Shown here in pieces: positions 52,980 to 61,436 of a stretch of DNA of 64,000 nt. Position numbers and translations under genes: made by a program. The notes under the pieces are model-generated. The model saw only the letters and a list, made by a program, of their open reading frames with translations. It had not been told where the DNA came from and made no database searches. The stretch's first letter is position 1. The number at the start of each line of letters is the position of its first letter. Source of the stretch: Winogradskyella vidalii (GTDB lineage: Bacteria; Bacteroidota; Bacteroidia; Flavobacteriales; Flavobacteriaceae); contig NZ_JABFDG010000001.1 of the NCBI RefSeq assembly GCF_013403955.1, positions 310,001 through 374,000 of the forward strand, given 5' to 3'.

Positions 52980-53786
52980 TTAAGATTTTAAATAAACCCC
53001 TTTAGCTTTTCTATAAGCTGAGGGTCGTTTTCCCATAATTTTTCTAAAAGTATCACTAAAGGTTGGTAAACTATTATAGCCCACCCGATTTGCTATTTCC
53101 GAAATGTTATAGTCGGAATTCATTAGGTATTCCAAAGATTTAAATATTCTCAATTTAGTGTAATACTTAATAAATGACATACCTACGTCTTTCTTAAATA
53201 AACGGTACAATGATTTATCGGTCATACTAAATTTTGATGCTAGTTGCGGTAATAAATGTTCTTGATGAATTTTATTATTAAGATAGTTGATGATAATAAT
53301 TAGTCGGTTATCCGTAGGATGCGGCAATTCAAAATGTAAAGACTTAGATACGGCTTGTTCTAAAAGCGCCTTAAACGCAAATGCGATAGCGTAATTGTTT
53401 GTTTGTAATTTTGTAATATCTCCATTCCAGTTTTTTGTAAATAATAATAATTCCATTAGTAAGTTGTTGATAGGATAAATACCTTCTTTTAGAAAAAAAA
53501 TTGAAGCATTAGATGGCATAGGGAAGTACAGATTTCTCATTATCACTTTTGGTGAGTTAGGATAAATAGCATGCCTTGTTTTGGGAGGAATCCACATATA
53601 ATGCCGTGCTGGTAGATAGTAAGTGTTGTTTTTAGTTTTAATATGTACTACGCCGCCTTCAGTATACAAAAACTGACCTTTGTTATGGCTATGTGATTCA
53701 ATGAATTTTTCACCCATTAAATTGTGGTAACAAAAGATGCTATCTGGAATTTTATCAACCTCCGTTAAATAGTATTTTGTGTCCAT
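52980..53786 (-). CDS. AraC-family transcriptional regulator
   Basis: Regulator of 268 aa with a cupin-like N-terminal sensing domain (about 20-90, GQFLYTEGGVVHIKTK, WIPPKTRHAIYP). The C-terminal double HTH of AraC type is at about 165-262 (LYRLFKKDVGMSFIKYYTKL and ISEIANRVGYNSLPTFSDTF). It is divergent from the CoA-transferase gene 200 bases away, which is its most likely target. No effector can be read. Convergent with the preceding pseudouridine-synthase-like gene (12-base gap). Confidence 0.9.
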   Translation of the reverse strand: MDTKYYLTEVDKIPDSIFCYHNLMGEKFIESHSHNKGQFLYTEGGVVHIKTKNNTYYLPARHYMWIPPKTRHAIYPNSPKVIMRNLYFPMPSNASIFFLKEGIYPINNLLMELLLFTKNWNGDITKLQTNNYAIAFAFKALLEQAVSKSLHFELPHPTDNRLIIIINYLNNKIHQEHLLPQLASKFSMTDKSLYRLFKKDVGMSFIKYYTKLRIFKSLEYLMNSDYNISEIANRVGYNSLPTFSDTFRKIMGKRPSAYRKAKGVYLKS

Positions 53787-53986
53787 AATATTTGCAATTT
53801 TAACTCCAATAGTTGCTATTTTATCTTTTGTGTCCTAAATTAATAAATTAATGTCTTATTTAAATAAAAAGACATTAAATAACTTATATAAATTGCTTTT
53901 CGCTTTTATTGGAAAATACATTAGAAACTAAACCAGTAATTTAATAGTGATTTTTTTCACTTATAATTTATAAAATAATAAGGACT

Positions 53987-55492
53987 ATGCAGAGAGTTAA
54001 GTATTCAGCTTATTTAGATAAAATTCAGAGCCCAGAAAAGGCTGCTTTATTAATTAAAAATCATGATATATTAGGCGTTAGTGGTTTTACTAAAGCGGGA
54101 GATAGTAAGGCGGTTTTACCACAAGTAGCCAAACGTGCACTCTTTGAAGATTTAAAAGTTACTGTAATGAGTGGTGCTTCTTTAGGGTATAATACCGATG
54201 CTGATTTAGCAAAAAATGGCGCCTTATATAAAAGAATGCCGTTTCAAGCAGACCCGACTTTAAGAAAAAGTATTAATAATCACGAGGTACTCTATGTGGA
54301 TCAACATTTAGGGCAAACGGCAGATATGTTTCAGAAAATTGATCAATTTAAAATTGATATTGCCATTATTGAAGCGGTATCTATAACGGAAGAAGGCTAT
54401 ATTGTGCCGACAACCTCTATTGGTAATTCGCCTATTTTTGCTGAAAATGCAGATAAAATTATTATCGAAATCAATACGACTTTCCCTGAGAGTCTTAAAG
54501 GAATTCACGATGTCAAATTGCTTAAAAAACAACCGAATCGTGAGGTTATTCCGGTGTTAGAGTCAGATACTAGAATTGGTGATCCTTTTATTAAAATTAA
54601 TCCAGATAAAGTAGCCGCAATTGTTTATACAGAATTGCCTGATAGTCCTGCTGTAATTGCAGCTCCAGACGAAAAAACTAAAGCAATTTCTGAACATATT
54701 CTTAAGTTTTTAGAAAAAGAAGTTGAAGAAGGGCGTTTAACAGAATCACTTTTACCTTTACAAGCAGGTATCGGAAAAACAGCGAATGCTATTTTATCTG
54801 GTTTTACGAATAGTAAGTTTAAAAATTTAACGATGTACTCAGAGGTACTTCAAGATAGCACTTTTGAGCTCTTTGATTCTGGAAAATTATTATTTGCCTC
54901 AGCATCGTCAATGACTGTAACAGAAGGCTGTTCTAAAAAAGTGTTTAGTAATTTTGAAGCCTATAAAGACAAGCTGCTATTAAGACCTCAGAATATTAGT
55001 AATGCGGCTGAAGTAATTAGTCGTTTGGGGGTTATAGGAATTAACACTGCCATTGAAGTTGATATTTATGGAAATGTAAACTCCACACATATTGCAGGGA
55101 CTAAGATGATGAACGGTATTGGTGGTTCTGGTGATTTTGCTAGAAACGGTTACCTGAGTATTTTTGCTTGTCCTTCCATGTCTAAAGAAGGTCGTATTTC
55201 GCATGTTGTTCCTATGGTGTCTCATACGGATCACAGTGAACACGATGTAGATATTTTGGTTACGGAACAAGGTTTGGCTGACCTTAGAGGTTTAGCACCT
55301 GTAGAAAGGGCTAAGGTTGTTATTGAAAACTGTGCACATCCAGAATATAAAGCGCAACTTTTAGACTATTTTGAAGAGGCTTATAAGTTGGGTGGCCATA
55401 CACCTCATATTCTCGCAAAAGCCTTTGCTTGGCACATGAAGCTTAAGTCAGATGGTACTATGAAAGAACAGGCACTTGTCTGCAATGAGTAA
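53987..55492 (+). CDS. Acetyl-CoA hydrolase/succinyl-CoA:acetate CoA-transferase family protein
   Basis: Cytoplasmic class I CoA-transferase of the Cat1/Ach1 family, 501 aa. Visible blocks are VSGFTKAGDSKAVLPQVAKR near the N terminus, LQAGIGKTANAILSGF, the region around NSTHIAGTKMMNGIGGSGDF and VTEQGLADLRGLAPVERAKV. It would exchange CoA between succinyl-CoA (or another acyl-CoA) and acetate. It stands alone with a divergent AraC regulator, suggesting induced use. A small inverted repeat AGTGA/TCACT lies 25-40 bases before the start codon. Confidence 0.88.
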   Translation: MQRVKYSAYLDKIQSPEKAALLIKNHDILGVSGFTKAGDSKAVLPQVAKRALFEDLKVTVMSGASLGYNTDADLAKNGALYKRMPFQADPTLRKSINNHEVLYVDQHLGQTADMFQKIDQFKIDIAIIEAVSITEEGYIVPTTSIGNSPIFAENADKIIIEINTTFPESLKGIHDVKLLKKQPNREVIPVLESDTRIGDPFIKINPDKVAAIVYTELPDSPAVIAAPDEKTKAISEHILKFLEKEVEEGRLTESLLPLQAGIGKTANAILSGFTNSKFKNLTMYSEVLQDSTFELFDSGKLLFASASSMTVTEGCSKKVFSNFEAYKDKLLLRPQNISNAAEVISRLGVIGINTAIEVDIYGNVNSTHIAGTKMMNGIGGSGDFARNGYLSIFACPSMSKEGRISHVVPMVSHTDHSEHDVDILVTEQGLADLRGLAPVERAKVVIENCAHPEYKAQLLDYFEEAYKLGGHTPHILAKAFAWHMKLKSDGTMKEQALVCNE

Positions 55493-55606
55493 TAATTTGC
55501 TTAAATGTTTACTGCAAAATTAGAGTTAGGTGCAACCGAATGATTTTGTTACGCTTTTCCATTTAAGTTAAAGCATAAAATCTAATAGATTGAGGTCTAG
55601 TAGACT

Positions 55607-56317
55607 TTATTTACGAATTTGCCATATTTCATAAATAGGGTCTCCTTTACTAGACAAGCCAGAGTGATGCCACTCGTCATCCATACGCTCATAATTAAAA
55701 TCTAAGCTTGCTCCGACTCTAGAATCATCTTTTGAAAAGAATTCAATATGCTCTATGTATTCACCATTTAAAGTAGTGTAGGTTCCGCCACCAGTAGCCA
55801 TAAATTGTTTGGTTTCGGTATTGTAAGCAATCCATTGAAAGCGCGTTCCAGATAAAATTTTCATGGTTTTTCGTGGTCGGTTTGTATCTCGCGATTGAAT
55901 TTTACCATCACGTTTTCTGCCAGACATTAACCAAGCACCTTGTAGTTCTCCAGGTGTGCCATCATCAATTTTAGTCATTTTTAAATTAGAGTTGGTGATA
56001 TCAAGTGTTTTTTCAGTCGCAATAATTTGAGAACGTTCTTCAGTGCCTACACGTTCCGAATTCTCAGTGTCAAATTCTACGGTTTGTGTTAATGTGTCCG
56101 CTTGTAGTTTCCAAGAACCGCCTTCTGTACTAATAAATTTTCCAGTAGTTGTATTATAAATGCTTACAACTTGGTAACCCTCGGTAAATATAAAGACAGT
56201 TCTATGTTTGTCACCAGTTTTAGTAGTCGTATAAGCTTCCCAAGCACCTAAAATACTTTGTGCTTCGGCATCAAAGAACAGGCAGGTAATGATAAATAAT
56301 GCAAATATCTTTTTCAT
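55607..56317 (-). CDS. Secreted protein with two lipocalin-like (DUF4488-type) repeats
   Basis: Exported protein of 236 aa, signal peptide ending DAEAQ without a lipobox. The mature part is two related halves of about 105 residues. Shared features are LGAWEAY / QGAWLMS, then YNTTTGKFISTEGGSWKL and YNTETKQFMATGGGTYTT, then VEFDTENSERVG and IEFFSKDDSRVG. This resembles DUF4488/lipocalin-like secreted proteins of Bacteroidota. The function is unknown; the fold suggests binding of a small ligand. It is upstream of nothing obvious and convergent with the CoA-transferase gene. Confidence 0.75.
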   Translation of the reverse strand: MKKIFALFIITCLFFDAEAQSILGAWEAYTTTKTGDKHRTVFIFTEGYQVVSIYNTTTGKFISTEGGSWKLQADTLTQTVEFDTENSERVGTEERSQIIATEKTLDITNSNLKMTKIDDGTPGELQGAWLMSGRKRDGKIQSRDTNRPRKTMKILSGTRFQWIAYNTETKQFMATGGGTYTTLNGEYIEHIEFFSKDDSRVGASLDFNYERMDDEWHHSGLSSKGDPIYEIWQIRK

Positions 56318-56446
56318 AATTTTATAAACTTAATGCAGTATTCAATTTCGAGGTCAAAGTAACAATGACCCAAATGACCCAAAAGAGTAAAACATTAAAG
56401 TTAGTAAATAAATCACAGATATAAGCTTAACCAACATTTCTGAAAC

Positions 56447-57223
56447 CTATTTTTTAATGAATTTCAAAGTTTGGGTATCCGTTTGAATAAAGTATAATCC
56501 TTTAGTAAGGGATTCAATATTAATTAAATTATTTTTTGAAGTTCTGCCGGTCGCTACCTTTTTTCCAACCATATTAAAAATCTCGTAACTTAAATCCTTT
56601 GTCAGCCCTAAAATTTGAATGTTGCGCTCTGCAGGATTAGGAAATAGGGTAAATTTATCTTTTGCAAACTGTTCGGTATTCAAGCCATCACTTTCTGTTA
56701 ATTCTATATTATCAATATAGCCATCGTTATTGCTACCTTGGTTACGCTCAGAGATTAAAGTGATTTTGATTGTCCTAGTGCCTACAGGAGCTAACCGTGT
56801 ATCAGAAAATAAGACCCATTCATCAGTAGTGGTATTTACGCCAGTGTCATAAGTCTCTAATACGAAACCCTCTGTATCTATATAATCGACTATAACTCTA
56901 CCTTCATCTGCGGGTGTTTGTGGCCATGAATGCAAATAACAACTAAATGTGTAATATTGATTTCCACCATCGATTGTCGTGCTATTGTAAGAGACATCGA
57001 TATCCTGAAATAATTCAGCACTACTATTAGCGCCAGCAAAAAAATAGGCTAGCCCATCTTGCGGTAAAGGTGATTCCGTTCGTTGTTGCCAATCACCTGT
57101 GATTTGAGTCCATCCGTTTTCAGTAAATGGACTAATTTCTGCATTTCCATTTTCTATCAAATTTTGACTAAAACCAAAAGTAGGAACTAATAAGAAATAT
57201 AAATAATAAGTCATTTTTTTCAT
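56447..57223 (-). CDS. Secreted protein with T9SS C-terminal sorting domain
   Basis: T9SS cargo of about 258 aa. The frame opens at 57412, but the ATG at 57223 begins a clear signal peptide (MTYYLYFLLVPTFGFSQ just after MKK). The mature N terminus NLIENGNAEIS and the segment AELFQDIDV with DNIELTE at the end resemble jelly-roll carbohydrate-binding modules. The tail FTLFPNPAERNIQIL through LYFIQTDTQTLKFIKK is a type A sorting domain. The partner ligand is unknown. It lies 130 bases from the neighbouring secreted-protein gene on the same strand. Confidence 0.8.
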   Translation of the reverse strand: MKKMTYYLYFLLVPTFGFSQNLIENGNAEISPFTENGWTQITGDWQQRTESPLPQDGLAYFFAGANSSAELFQDIDVSYNSTTIDGGNQYYTFSCYLHSWPQTPADEGRVIVDYIDTEGFVLETYDTGVNTTTDEWVLFSDTRLAPVGTRTIKITLISERNQGSNNDGYIDNIELTESDGLNTEQFAKDKFTLFPNPAERNIQILGLTKDLSYEIFNMVGKKVATGRTSKNNLINIESLTKGLYFIQTDTQTLKFIKK

Positions 57224-57471
57224 AGTCTGTAATATTGTAAAATATGTAATAAGCTCTAATATATAGTTGTTAGGCTTGCTTTTAATAAAAGGTGTATTGT
57301 TGGTGTGTAAATATGTGTAATTGGAATTAAATTCGTGTGCGTTTAATATAATAAATACAGTTTTTATACTTCGTTTTAAGACCTTGGTGAGTTTTATGTT
57401 TATGGAAATCAATATATTAAAAATAGCAAAAAAATATTTTTCGTATTAAAAAAAAAGATATATTTACCGCG

Positions 57472-57675
57472 AAATTGGTGCCTATCTAACAAGATAATAA
57501 AACCAATTTTAGCTGAACAATTGAAACATGTTTATATGTTCGGGCGCTTGAAAATTAGGAAGTCATATTCAAGAGCAGCTTATAGATTAAGTAACCGAAT
57601 TTTAGAGCTAACTTCCGCTTCTGCGATAGCTGCTAGTCAGCACATTTATGGTTTTGTACCTACAACACAAAACCA
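57472..57675 (+). ncRNA. Candidate structured RNA or leader element (unnamed)
   Basis: Inverted repeats seen: AAATTGGT / ACCAATTT (57472-57509) with an inner TATCT-AACA-AGATA, then GCTGA near 57512 pairing with TCAGC near 57637. Between these are GAACA / TGTTC and AGCAGCT (57574-57580) / AGCTGCT (57628-57634). A final 9-bp stem TGGTTTTGT / ACAAAACCA lies at 57649-57675. A -7-like TATATTTA at 57459-57466 would start a transcript at the first stem. It does not match tRNA, tmRNA or RNase P hallmarks that I know. There is no T-run terminator, so it may instead be a leader. The plus strand is assumed. Confidence 0.4.
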
Positions 57676-57709
57676 GATTCAGGTATGATATAACGTAACC
57701 TTAACAAAG

Positions 57710-57739
57710 TTTGCACTTATATTTTTTATTTTATACTTG
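57710..57739 (+). promoter_or_regulatory. Probable promoter of the polyamine cluster
   Basis: TTTG at 57710-57713 and TATACTTG at 57732-57739 (one mismatch to TAnnTTTG) are spaced by 18 bases, 18 bases ahead of the start codon. The resulting leader would be very short. Confidence 0.45.
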
Positions 57740-57756
57740 AATTTTTAATACACAAC

Positions 57757-59190
57757 ATGAACAATAAATACATTGATCTCATCGATCAATCCTTTCACTT
57801 TCCTCAAAACGAATTTAAACTTGAGGATAAAGCGTTGCATTTTCACGATATCGACTTAATGAAGTTGGTGGAAACCTATGGCGCACCTTTAAAATTTACC
57901 TACTTGCCACAAATTTCTAATAATATACAGCGTGCTAAAACGTGGTTTGCTGATGCGTTTAAAAAACACGATTATAAAGGAAAATACAACTATTGCTATT
58001 GCACTAAGAGTTCGCATTTTAAGCATGTTTTAGATGAAGCCTTAACGAATGATATTCATATTGAAACCTCTTCAGCTTTCGATATCGATATTGTAAGAGC
58101 ACTTAAAAAAGAAGGCAAAATAACAAATGACACTTATGTATTAAGTAACGGTTTTAAACGCGAACAATACATTTCTAATATCGCTGATTTAATTAACGAT
58201 GGTCATAAAAATGCCATTCCAATTATCGATAACTATGAAGAAATCGACTTATTGTCTCAAGAGATAAACGGCAAGTTCCAAGTGGGGATAAGAATTGCTT
58301 CTGAAGAAGAACCAAAGTTTGAATTTTATACCTCACGTTTAGGTATAGGGTACAAAAATATTGTACCATTTTATAAAGCTCAAATTCAGGAAAACAAGAA
58401 TGTTGAACTTAAAATGTTACACTTTTTTATCAATACAGGGATTAGAGATAATGCCTATTATTGGAATGAATTACATAAGTGCTTAAAGGTTTATACAGCT
58501 TTAAAGAAAATATGTCCAAGTTTAGATAGTTTAAATATTGGCGGTGGGTTTCCTATAAAGAACTCATTGGCTTTCGATTTTGATTATGCCTATATGGTCG
58601 ATGAAATTGTAAATCAGATAAAGTTAGTTTGTGAGGAAGAAGCGGTAGATACACCAAATATTTTTACAGAATTCGGAAGTTTTACAGTAGGCGAAAGTGG
58701 TGGAGCTATTTACAAGATTCTCTATCAAAAACAACAAAACGATCGTGAAAAATGGAACATGATTAATTCATCATTCATTACAACTTTACCAGATACCTGG
58801 GCAATTAATAAGCGTTTTATAATGTTGCCAATTAACCGTTGGCACGATAGCTATGAGCGTGTATTGTTAGGAGGTCTAACTTGTGATAGTGACGATTATT
58901 ATAACAGCGAGCAACACACTAATGCCATTTATTTGCCAAAATACAACAAGGATAAAGATTTGTACATTGGCTTTTTTAACACGGGCGCTTATCAAGAAAC
59001 CATAGGTGGTTTTGGTGGCTTGCAACACTGTTTAATTCCAACGCCTAAACACCTTTTAATCCAAAAAGATGCGGATGGAAACCTAAATACTAGAGTTTTT
59101 GCAGAGCAACAGAAGAGTGAAAACTTGTTGGGTATTTTAGGGTATGGTTCTAGAGATAAGAAAGAAGAATTAAAAGTTAAAAATGAATAA
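57757..59190 (+). CDS. speA: Arginine decarboxylase, flavobacterial SpeA type
   Basis: PLP-dependent alanine-racemase-fold decarboxylase making agmatine from arginine. PLP lysine K84 in NYCYCTKSSHF. Other blocks are HIETSSAFDIDIV, FINTGIRDNAYYWNELH, LNIGGGFPIKNS, and FTEFGSFTVGESGGAIY. The carboxyl-half cysteine-aspartate motif is GLTCDSDDYYN. The length of 477 aa is shorter than E. coli SpeA (about 630-660 aa) and is characteristic of the flavobacterial form; related family members act on diaminopimelate or carboxyspermidine. The agmatinase gene downstream supports arginine as the substrate. A 331-base repeat-bearing gap separates the two. Confidence 0.85.
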   Translation: MNNKYIDLIDQSFHFPQNEFKLEDKALHFHDIDLMKLVETYGAPLKFTYLPQISNNIQRAKTWFADAFKKHDYKGKYNYCYCTKSSHFKHVLDEALTNDIHIETSSAFDIDIVRALKKEGKITNDTYVLSNGFKREQYISNIADLINDGHKNAIPIIDNYEEIDLLSQEINGKFQVGIRIASEEEPKFEFYTSRLGIGYKNIVPFYKAQIQENKNVELKMLHFFINTGIRDNAYYWNELHKCLKVYTALKKICPSLDSLNIGGGFPIKNSLAFDFDYAYMVDEIVNQIKLVCEEEAVDTPNIFTEFGSFTVGESGGAIYKILYQKQQNDREKWNMINSSFITTLPDTWAINKRFIMLPINRWHDSYERVLLGGLTCDSDDYYNSEQHTNAIYLPKYNKDKDLYIGFFNTGAYQETIGGFGGLQHCLIPTPKHLLIQKDADGNLNTRVFAEQQKSENLLGILGYGSRDKKEELKVKNE

Positions 59191-59521
59191 CGATTGTCGG
59201 GTTGAGCGCAGTCGAAACCTAGTTAGTAAAGAATTAAATCCTTAAACTGCGCACAAGAAGACAATTAAAAATATTAATGTTTAAAAATTTATAAAAAATT
59301 CCCTTACATAGATTCTCCCCTTGAGGATCATTGAAATGAAAATATATTTTCATTGACGATACTGAGCGAAGCTCATTAGGGGTGTTTTAAAACAAAACAA
59401 AGTATAACCATTAACAAGATTCCTGCCTTCGCAGGAAGTAAAGATGAAACATCAAACAACAAATTTCAAATTAAAAAAACTGCTTTAAAGATGTTCTATG
59501 TGACCTAAACATAAAATAAAA
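59191..59521. other. 331-base gap with dispersed palindromes
   Basis: No gene. It contains a GGGTTGAGCGCAGTCGAAACC repeat-like element at about 59199-59219, a 20-bp perfect palindrome AATGAAAATATATTTTCATT at 59335-59354 flanked by CTCCCC (about 59315) and AGGGGTGT (about 59379), and the hairpin TTCCTGC-CTTC-GCAGGAA at 59420-59437. Confidence 0.65.
59310..59384. repeat. Element with AGGGGTGT end and a central 20-bp palindrome
   Basis: The block from CTCCCCTTGAGG to TTAGGGGTGT encloses a perfect palindrome AATGAAAATATATTTTCATT. Its right end matches the end of the 27808 element (TTTAGGGGTGT), so the two may be related miniature elements. Confidence 0.45.
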
Positions 59522-60469
59522 ATGACACACATAAAAACAAAAACATACGCTGGAATCCCAGAAGATTTAGCAAAATTAGAAACGGCTAAAATTGTATTAA
59601 TTCCTGTACCTTATGATGGTACAAGCACTTGGCAAAAAGGCGCTGATAAAGGCCCTGATGCATTTTTAGATGCTTCAGAAAATATGGAGCTTTATGATAT
59701 TGAAACAGATTCTGAAGTGTACCAACAAGGTGTATTCCTGGCCAATGCTGTAACCGAAAATGCCTCACCAGAAGCGATGGTGGAAGCGGTGCACCAAGCC
59801 ACTAAAAAATATATAAAAAAGAACAAATTCGTAACCATTTTTGGCGGTGAACATTCGGTATCAATCGGAACCATTAGAGCGTTCAATGAAATGTTTGAAG
59901 ATTTAACCGTGCTTCACATAGATGCGCATGCCGATTTACGCGAAAGCTACGAAGGATCTACGTGCAACCATGCTTGTGCTGTATATGAAGCGAGTCAAAC
60001 CACCAACTTAATTCAAGTTGGAATTCGTTCCATGGATAGTATTGAAAAAACCGTTATGGACGAAGATAAAACCTACTTTGCTCACCAAATGGCTATGGAT
60101 GATAGTTGGATGGATGCAGCAATTGACCAGATGACGGAGAATGTATTTATCACTTTCGATTTAGATGCCTTCGACCCTTCAATTATGCCAAGCACCGGAA
60201 CACCAGAACCAGGAGGCTTGCTATATTATGAAACTTTGGAATTCTTAAAACAAGTATTCGAAGAAAAGAATGTGGTTGGTTTTGATATTGTAGAATTATG
60301 TCCGAATGAAAACGATAAGTCTTCTGATTTCTTAGCAGCCAAATTATATTACAAAATGTTGAGCTATAAATTTCTAAATCAAAATAGTGATGATGATTTT
60401 GAAAGTAATTTCTACGACAACACAAAAGGATTAAATAAATTTTCAAAAAATAACGATGATGAGTACTAG
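59522..60469 (+). CDS. speB: Agmatinase
   Basis: Ureohydrolase converting agmatine to putrescine and urea. The two-manganese ligands are all present: H111 (FGGEHSVS), D134, H136 and D138 (HIDAHADLR), and D213 and D215 (FDLDAFDPS), followed by PSTGTPEPGG. The length of 315 aa is normal, with an acidic tail. The following gene overlaps its end by 14 bases, so the two are translationally coupled. It takes the product of the upstream arginine decarboxylase. Confidence 0.93.
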   Translation: MTHIKTKTYAGIPEDLAKLETAKIVLIPVPYDGTSTWQKGADKGPDAFLDASENMELYDIETDSEVYQQGVFLANAVTENASPEAMVEAVHQATKKYIKKNKFVTIFGGEHSVSIGTIRAFNEMFEDLTVLHIDAHADLRESYEGSTCNHACAVYEASQTTNLIQVGIRSMDSIEKTVMDEDKTYFAHQMAMDDSWMDAAIDQMTENVFITFDLDAFDPSIMPSTGTPEPGGLLYYETLEFLKQVFEEKNVVGFDIVELCPNENDKSSDFLAAKLYYKMLSYKFLNQNSDDDFESNFYDNTKGLNKFSKNNDDEY

Positions 60470-61436
60470 TAAAGGAGAAATTTCAAAATTTATAGAAAAA
60501 TATTATTTACACTTTAATTCCGCAGCTTTAGTAGATGCCGCAAAGGGTTATGAAGCGCAACTTAATTCGGGCGCAAAGATGTTAGTGTCCTTAGCAGGAG
60601 CCATGAGTACGGCAGAATTGGGTAAGATTTTTGCTGAAATGATCCGTCAAGATAAGGTGCAAATTGTGTCTTGTACTGGTGCTAATTTAGAAGAAGATAT
60701 CATGAATTTGGTCGCACATTCGCATTACAAACGTGTACCAAATTATAGAGATTTAACGCCTCAAGACGAATGGGATTTGTTAGAGAAAGGACTTAATCGT
60801 GTCACAGATACCTGTATTCCAGAAGAGGAAGCGTTTAGAAGAATCCAAGAACATATCGTTAAAATTTGGAAAGACGCTGAAGCAAAAGGAGAACGCTATT
60901 TACCACATGAATACATGTACAAATTATTATTGTCTGGTGTTTTAGAAGCGCATTATGAAATAGATTTAAAGGATTCTTGGATGTATGCGGCGGCCGAAAA
61001 AAACCTACCAATTGTTTGCCCAGGTTGGGAAGACAGTACTATGGGGAACATCTTTGCAAGTTACGTGCTTAAAGGGGAGTTAAAAGCAAGTACCATGAAA
61101 TCTGGGATTGAATACATGACCTTTTTAGCCGATTGGTACACAGATAATTCTGAAAATGGGATTGGATTCTTTCAAATTGGTGGTGGTATTGCTGGTGATT
61201 TTCCAATTTGTGTAGTGCCAATGCTATACCAAGATATGGAGCGTCCCGAAACACCATTTTGGAGTTATTTCTGCCAAATTAGTGATAGTACTACAAGTTA
61301 TGGATCGTACTCAGGCGCAGTGCCAAATGAGAAAATTACTTGGGGAAAGCTTGATATTGACACACCTAAATTCATCATTGAAAGTGATGCGACTATTGTG
61401 GCGCCTTTAATATTTGCTTATCTTTTAGATATGTAA
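60456..61436 (+). CDS. Deoxyhypusine synthase-like protein, probable homospermidine synthase
   Basis: NAD-dependent aminobutyl transferase family, 326 aa. The NAD region has SCTGANLEEDIMNL, and the catalytic lysine region ITWGKLD keeps the active-site lysine (K298), corresponding to human DHS K329. Also present are ICVVPMLYQDMER and ISDSTTSYGSYSG. Bacteria have no eIF5A to modify; characterised bacterial homologues make homospermidine from putrescine. With agmatinase immediately upstream and homospermidine known as the main polyamine of many Flavobacteriaceae, homospermidine synthesis is the best reading; it is inference. The start overlaps speB by 14 bases, and an ATG 3 bases later is equally possible. 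The stop shares one base with the next start codon. Confidence 0.85.
   Translation: MMSTSKGEISKFIEKYYLHFNSAALVDAAKGYEAQLNSGAKMLVSLAGAMSTAELGKIFAEMIRQDKVQIVSCTGANLEEDIMNLVAHSHYKRVPNYRDLTPQDEWDLLEKGLNRVTDTCIPEEEAFRRIQEHIVKIWKDAEAKGERYLPHEYMYKLLLSGVLEAHYEIDLKDSWMYAAAEKNLPIVCPGWEDSTMGNIFASYVLKGELKASTMKSGIEYMTFLADWYTDNSENGIGFFQIGGGIAGDFPICVVPMLYQDMERPETPFWSYFCQISDSTTSYGSYSGAVPNEKITWGKLDIDTPKFIIESDATIVAPLIFAYLLDM

Larger units (their letters stand above)
57224..57756. other. 533-base non-coding gap before the polyamine cluster
   Basis: Divergent gap. The first part (to about 57450) is plain AT-rich DNA. From about 57472 to 57675 it contains several nested inverted repeats (described as a candidate RNA), and 57710-57739 has a promoter-like pair for the arginine decarboxylase gene. 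No ORF. Confidence 0.6.

Noticed and set aside
57224..57412. N-terminal extension of the T9SS protein to 57412
   Set aside because: It would place 63 residues before a clear signal peptide, which must be at the N terminus to work.
57472..57675. tmRNA, tRNA or RNase P RNA
   Set aside because: No GTTCGA T-loop, no CCA end, no tag-peptide reading frame and no GAGGAAAGUC-type RNase P core were seen.
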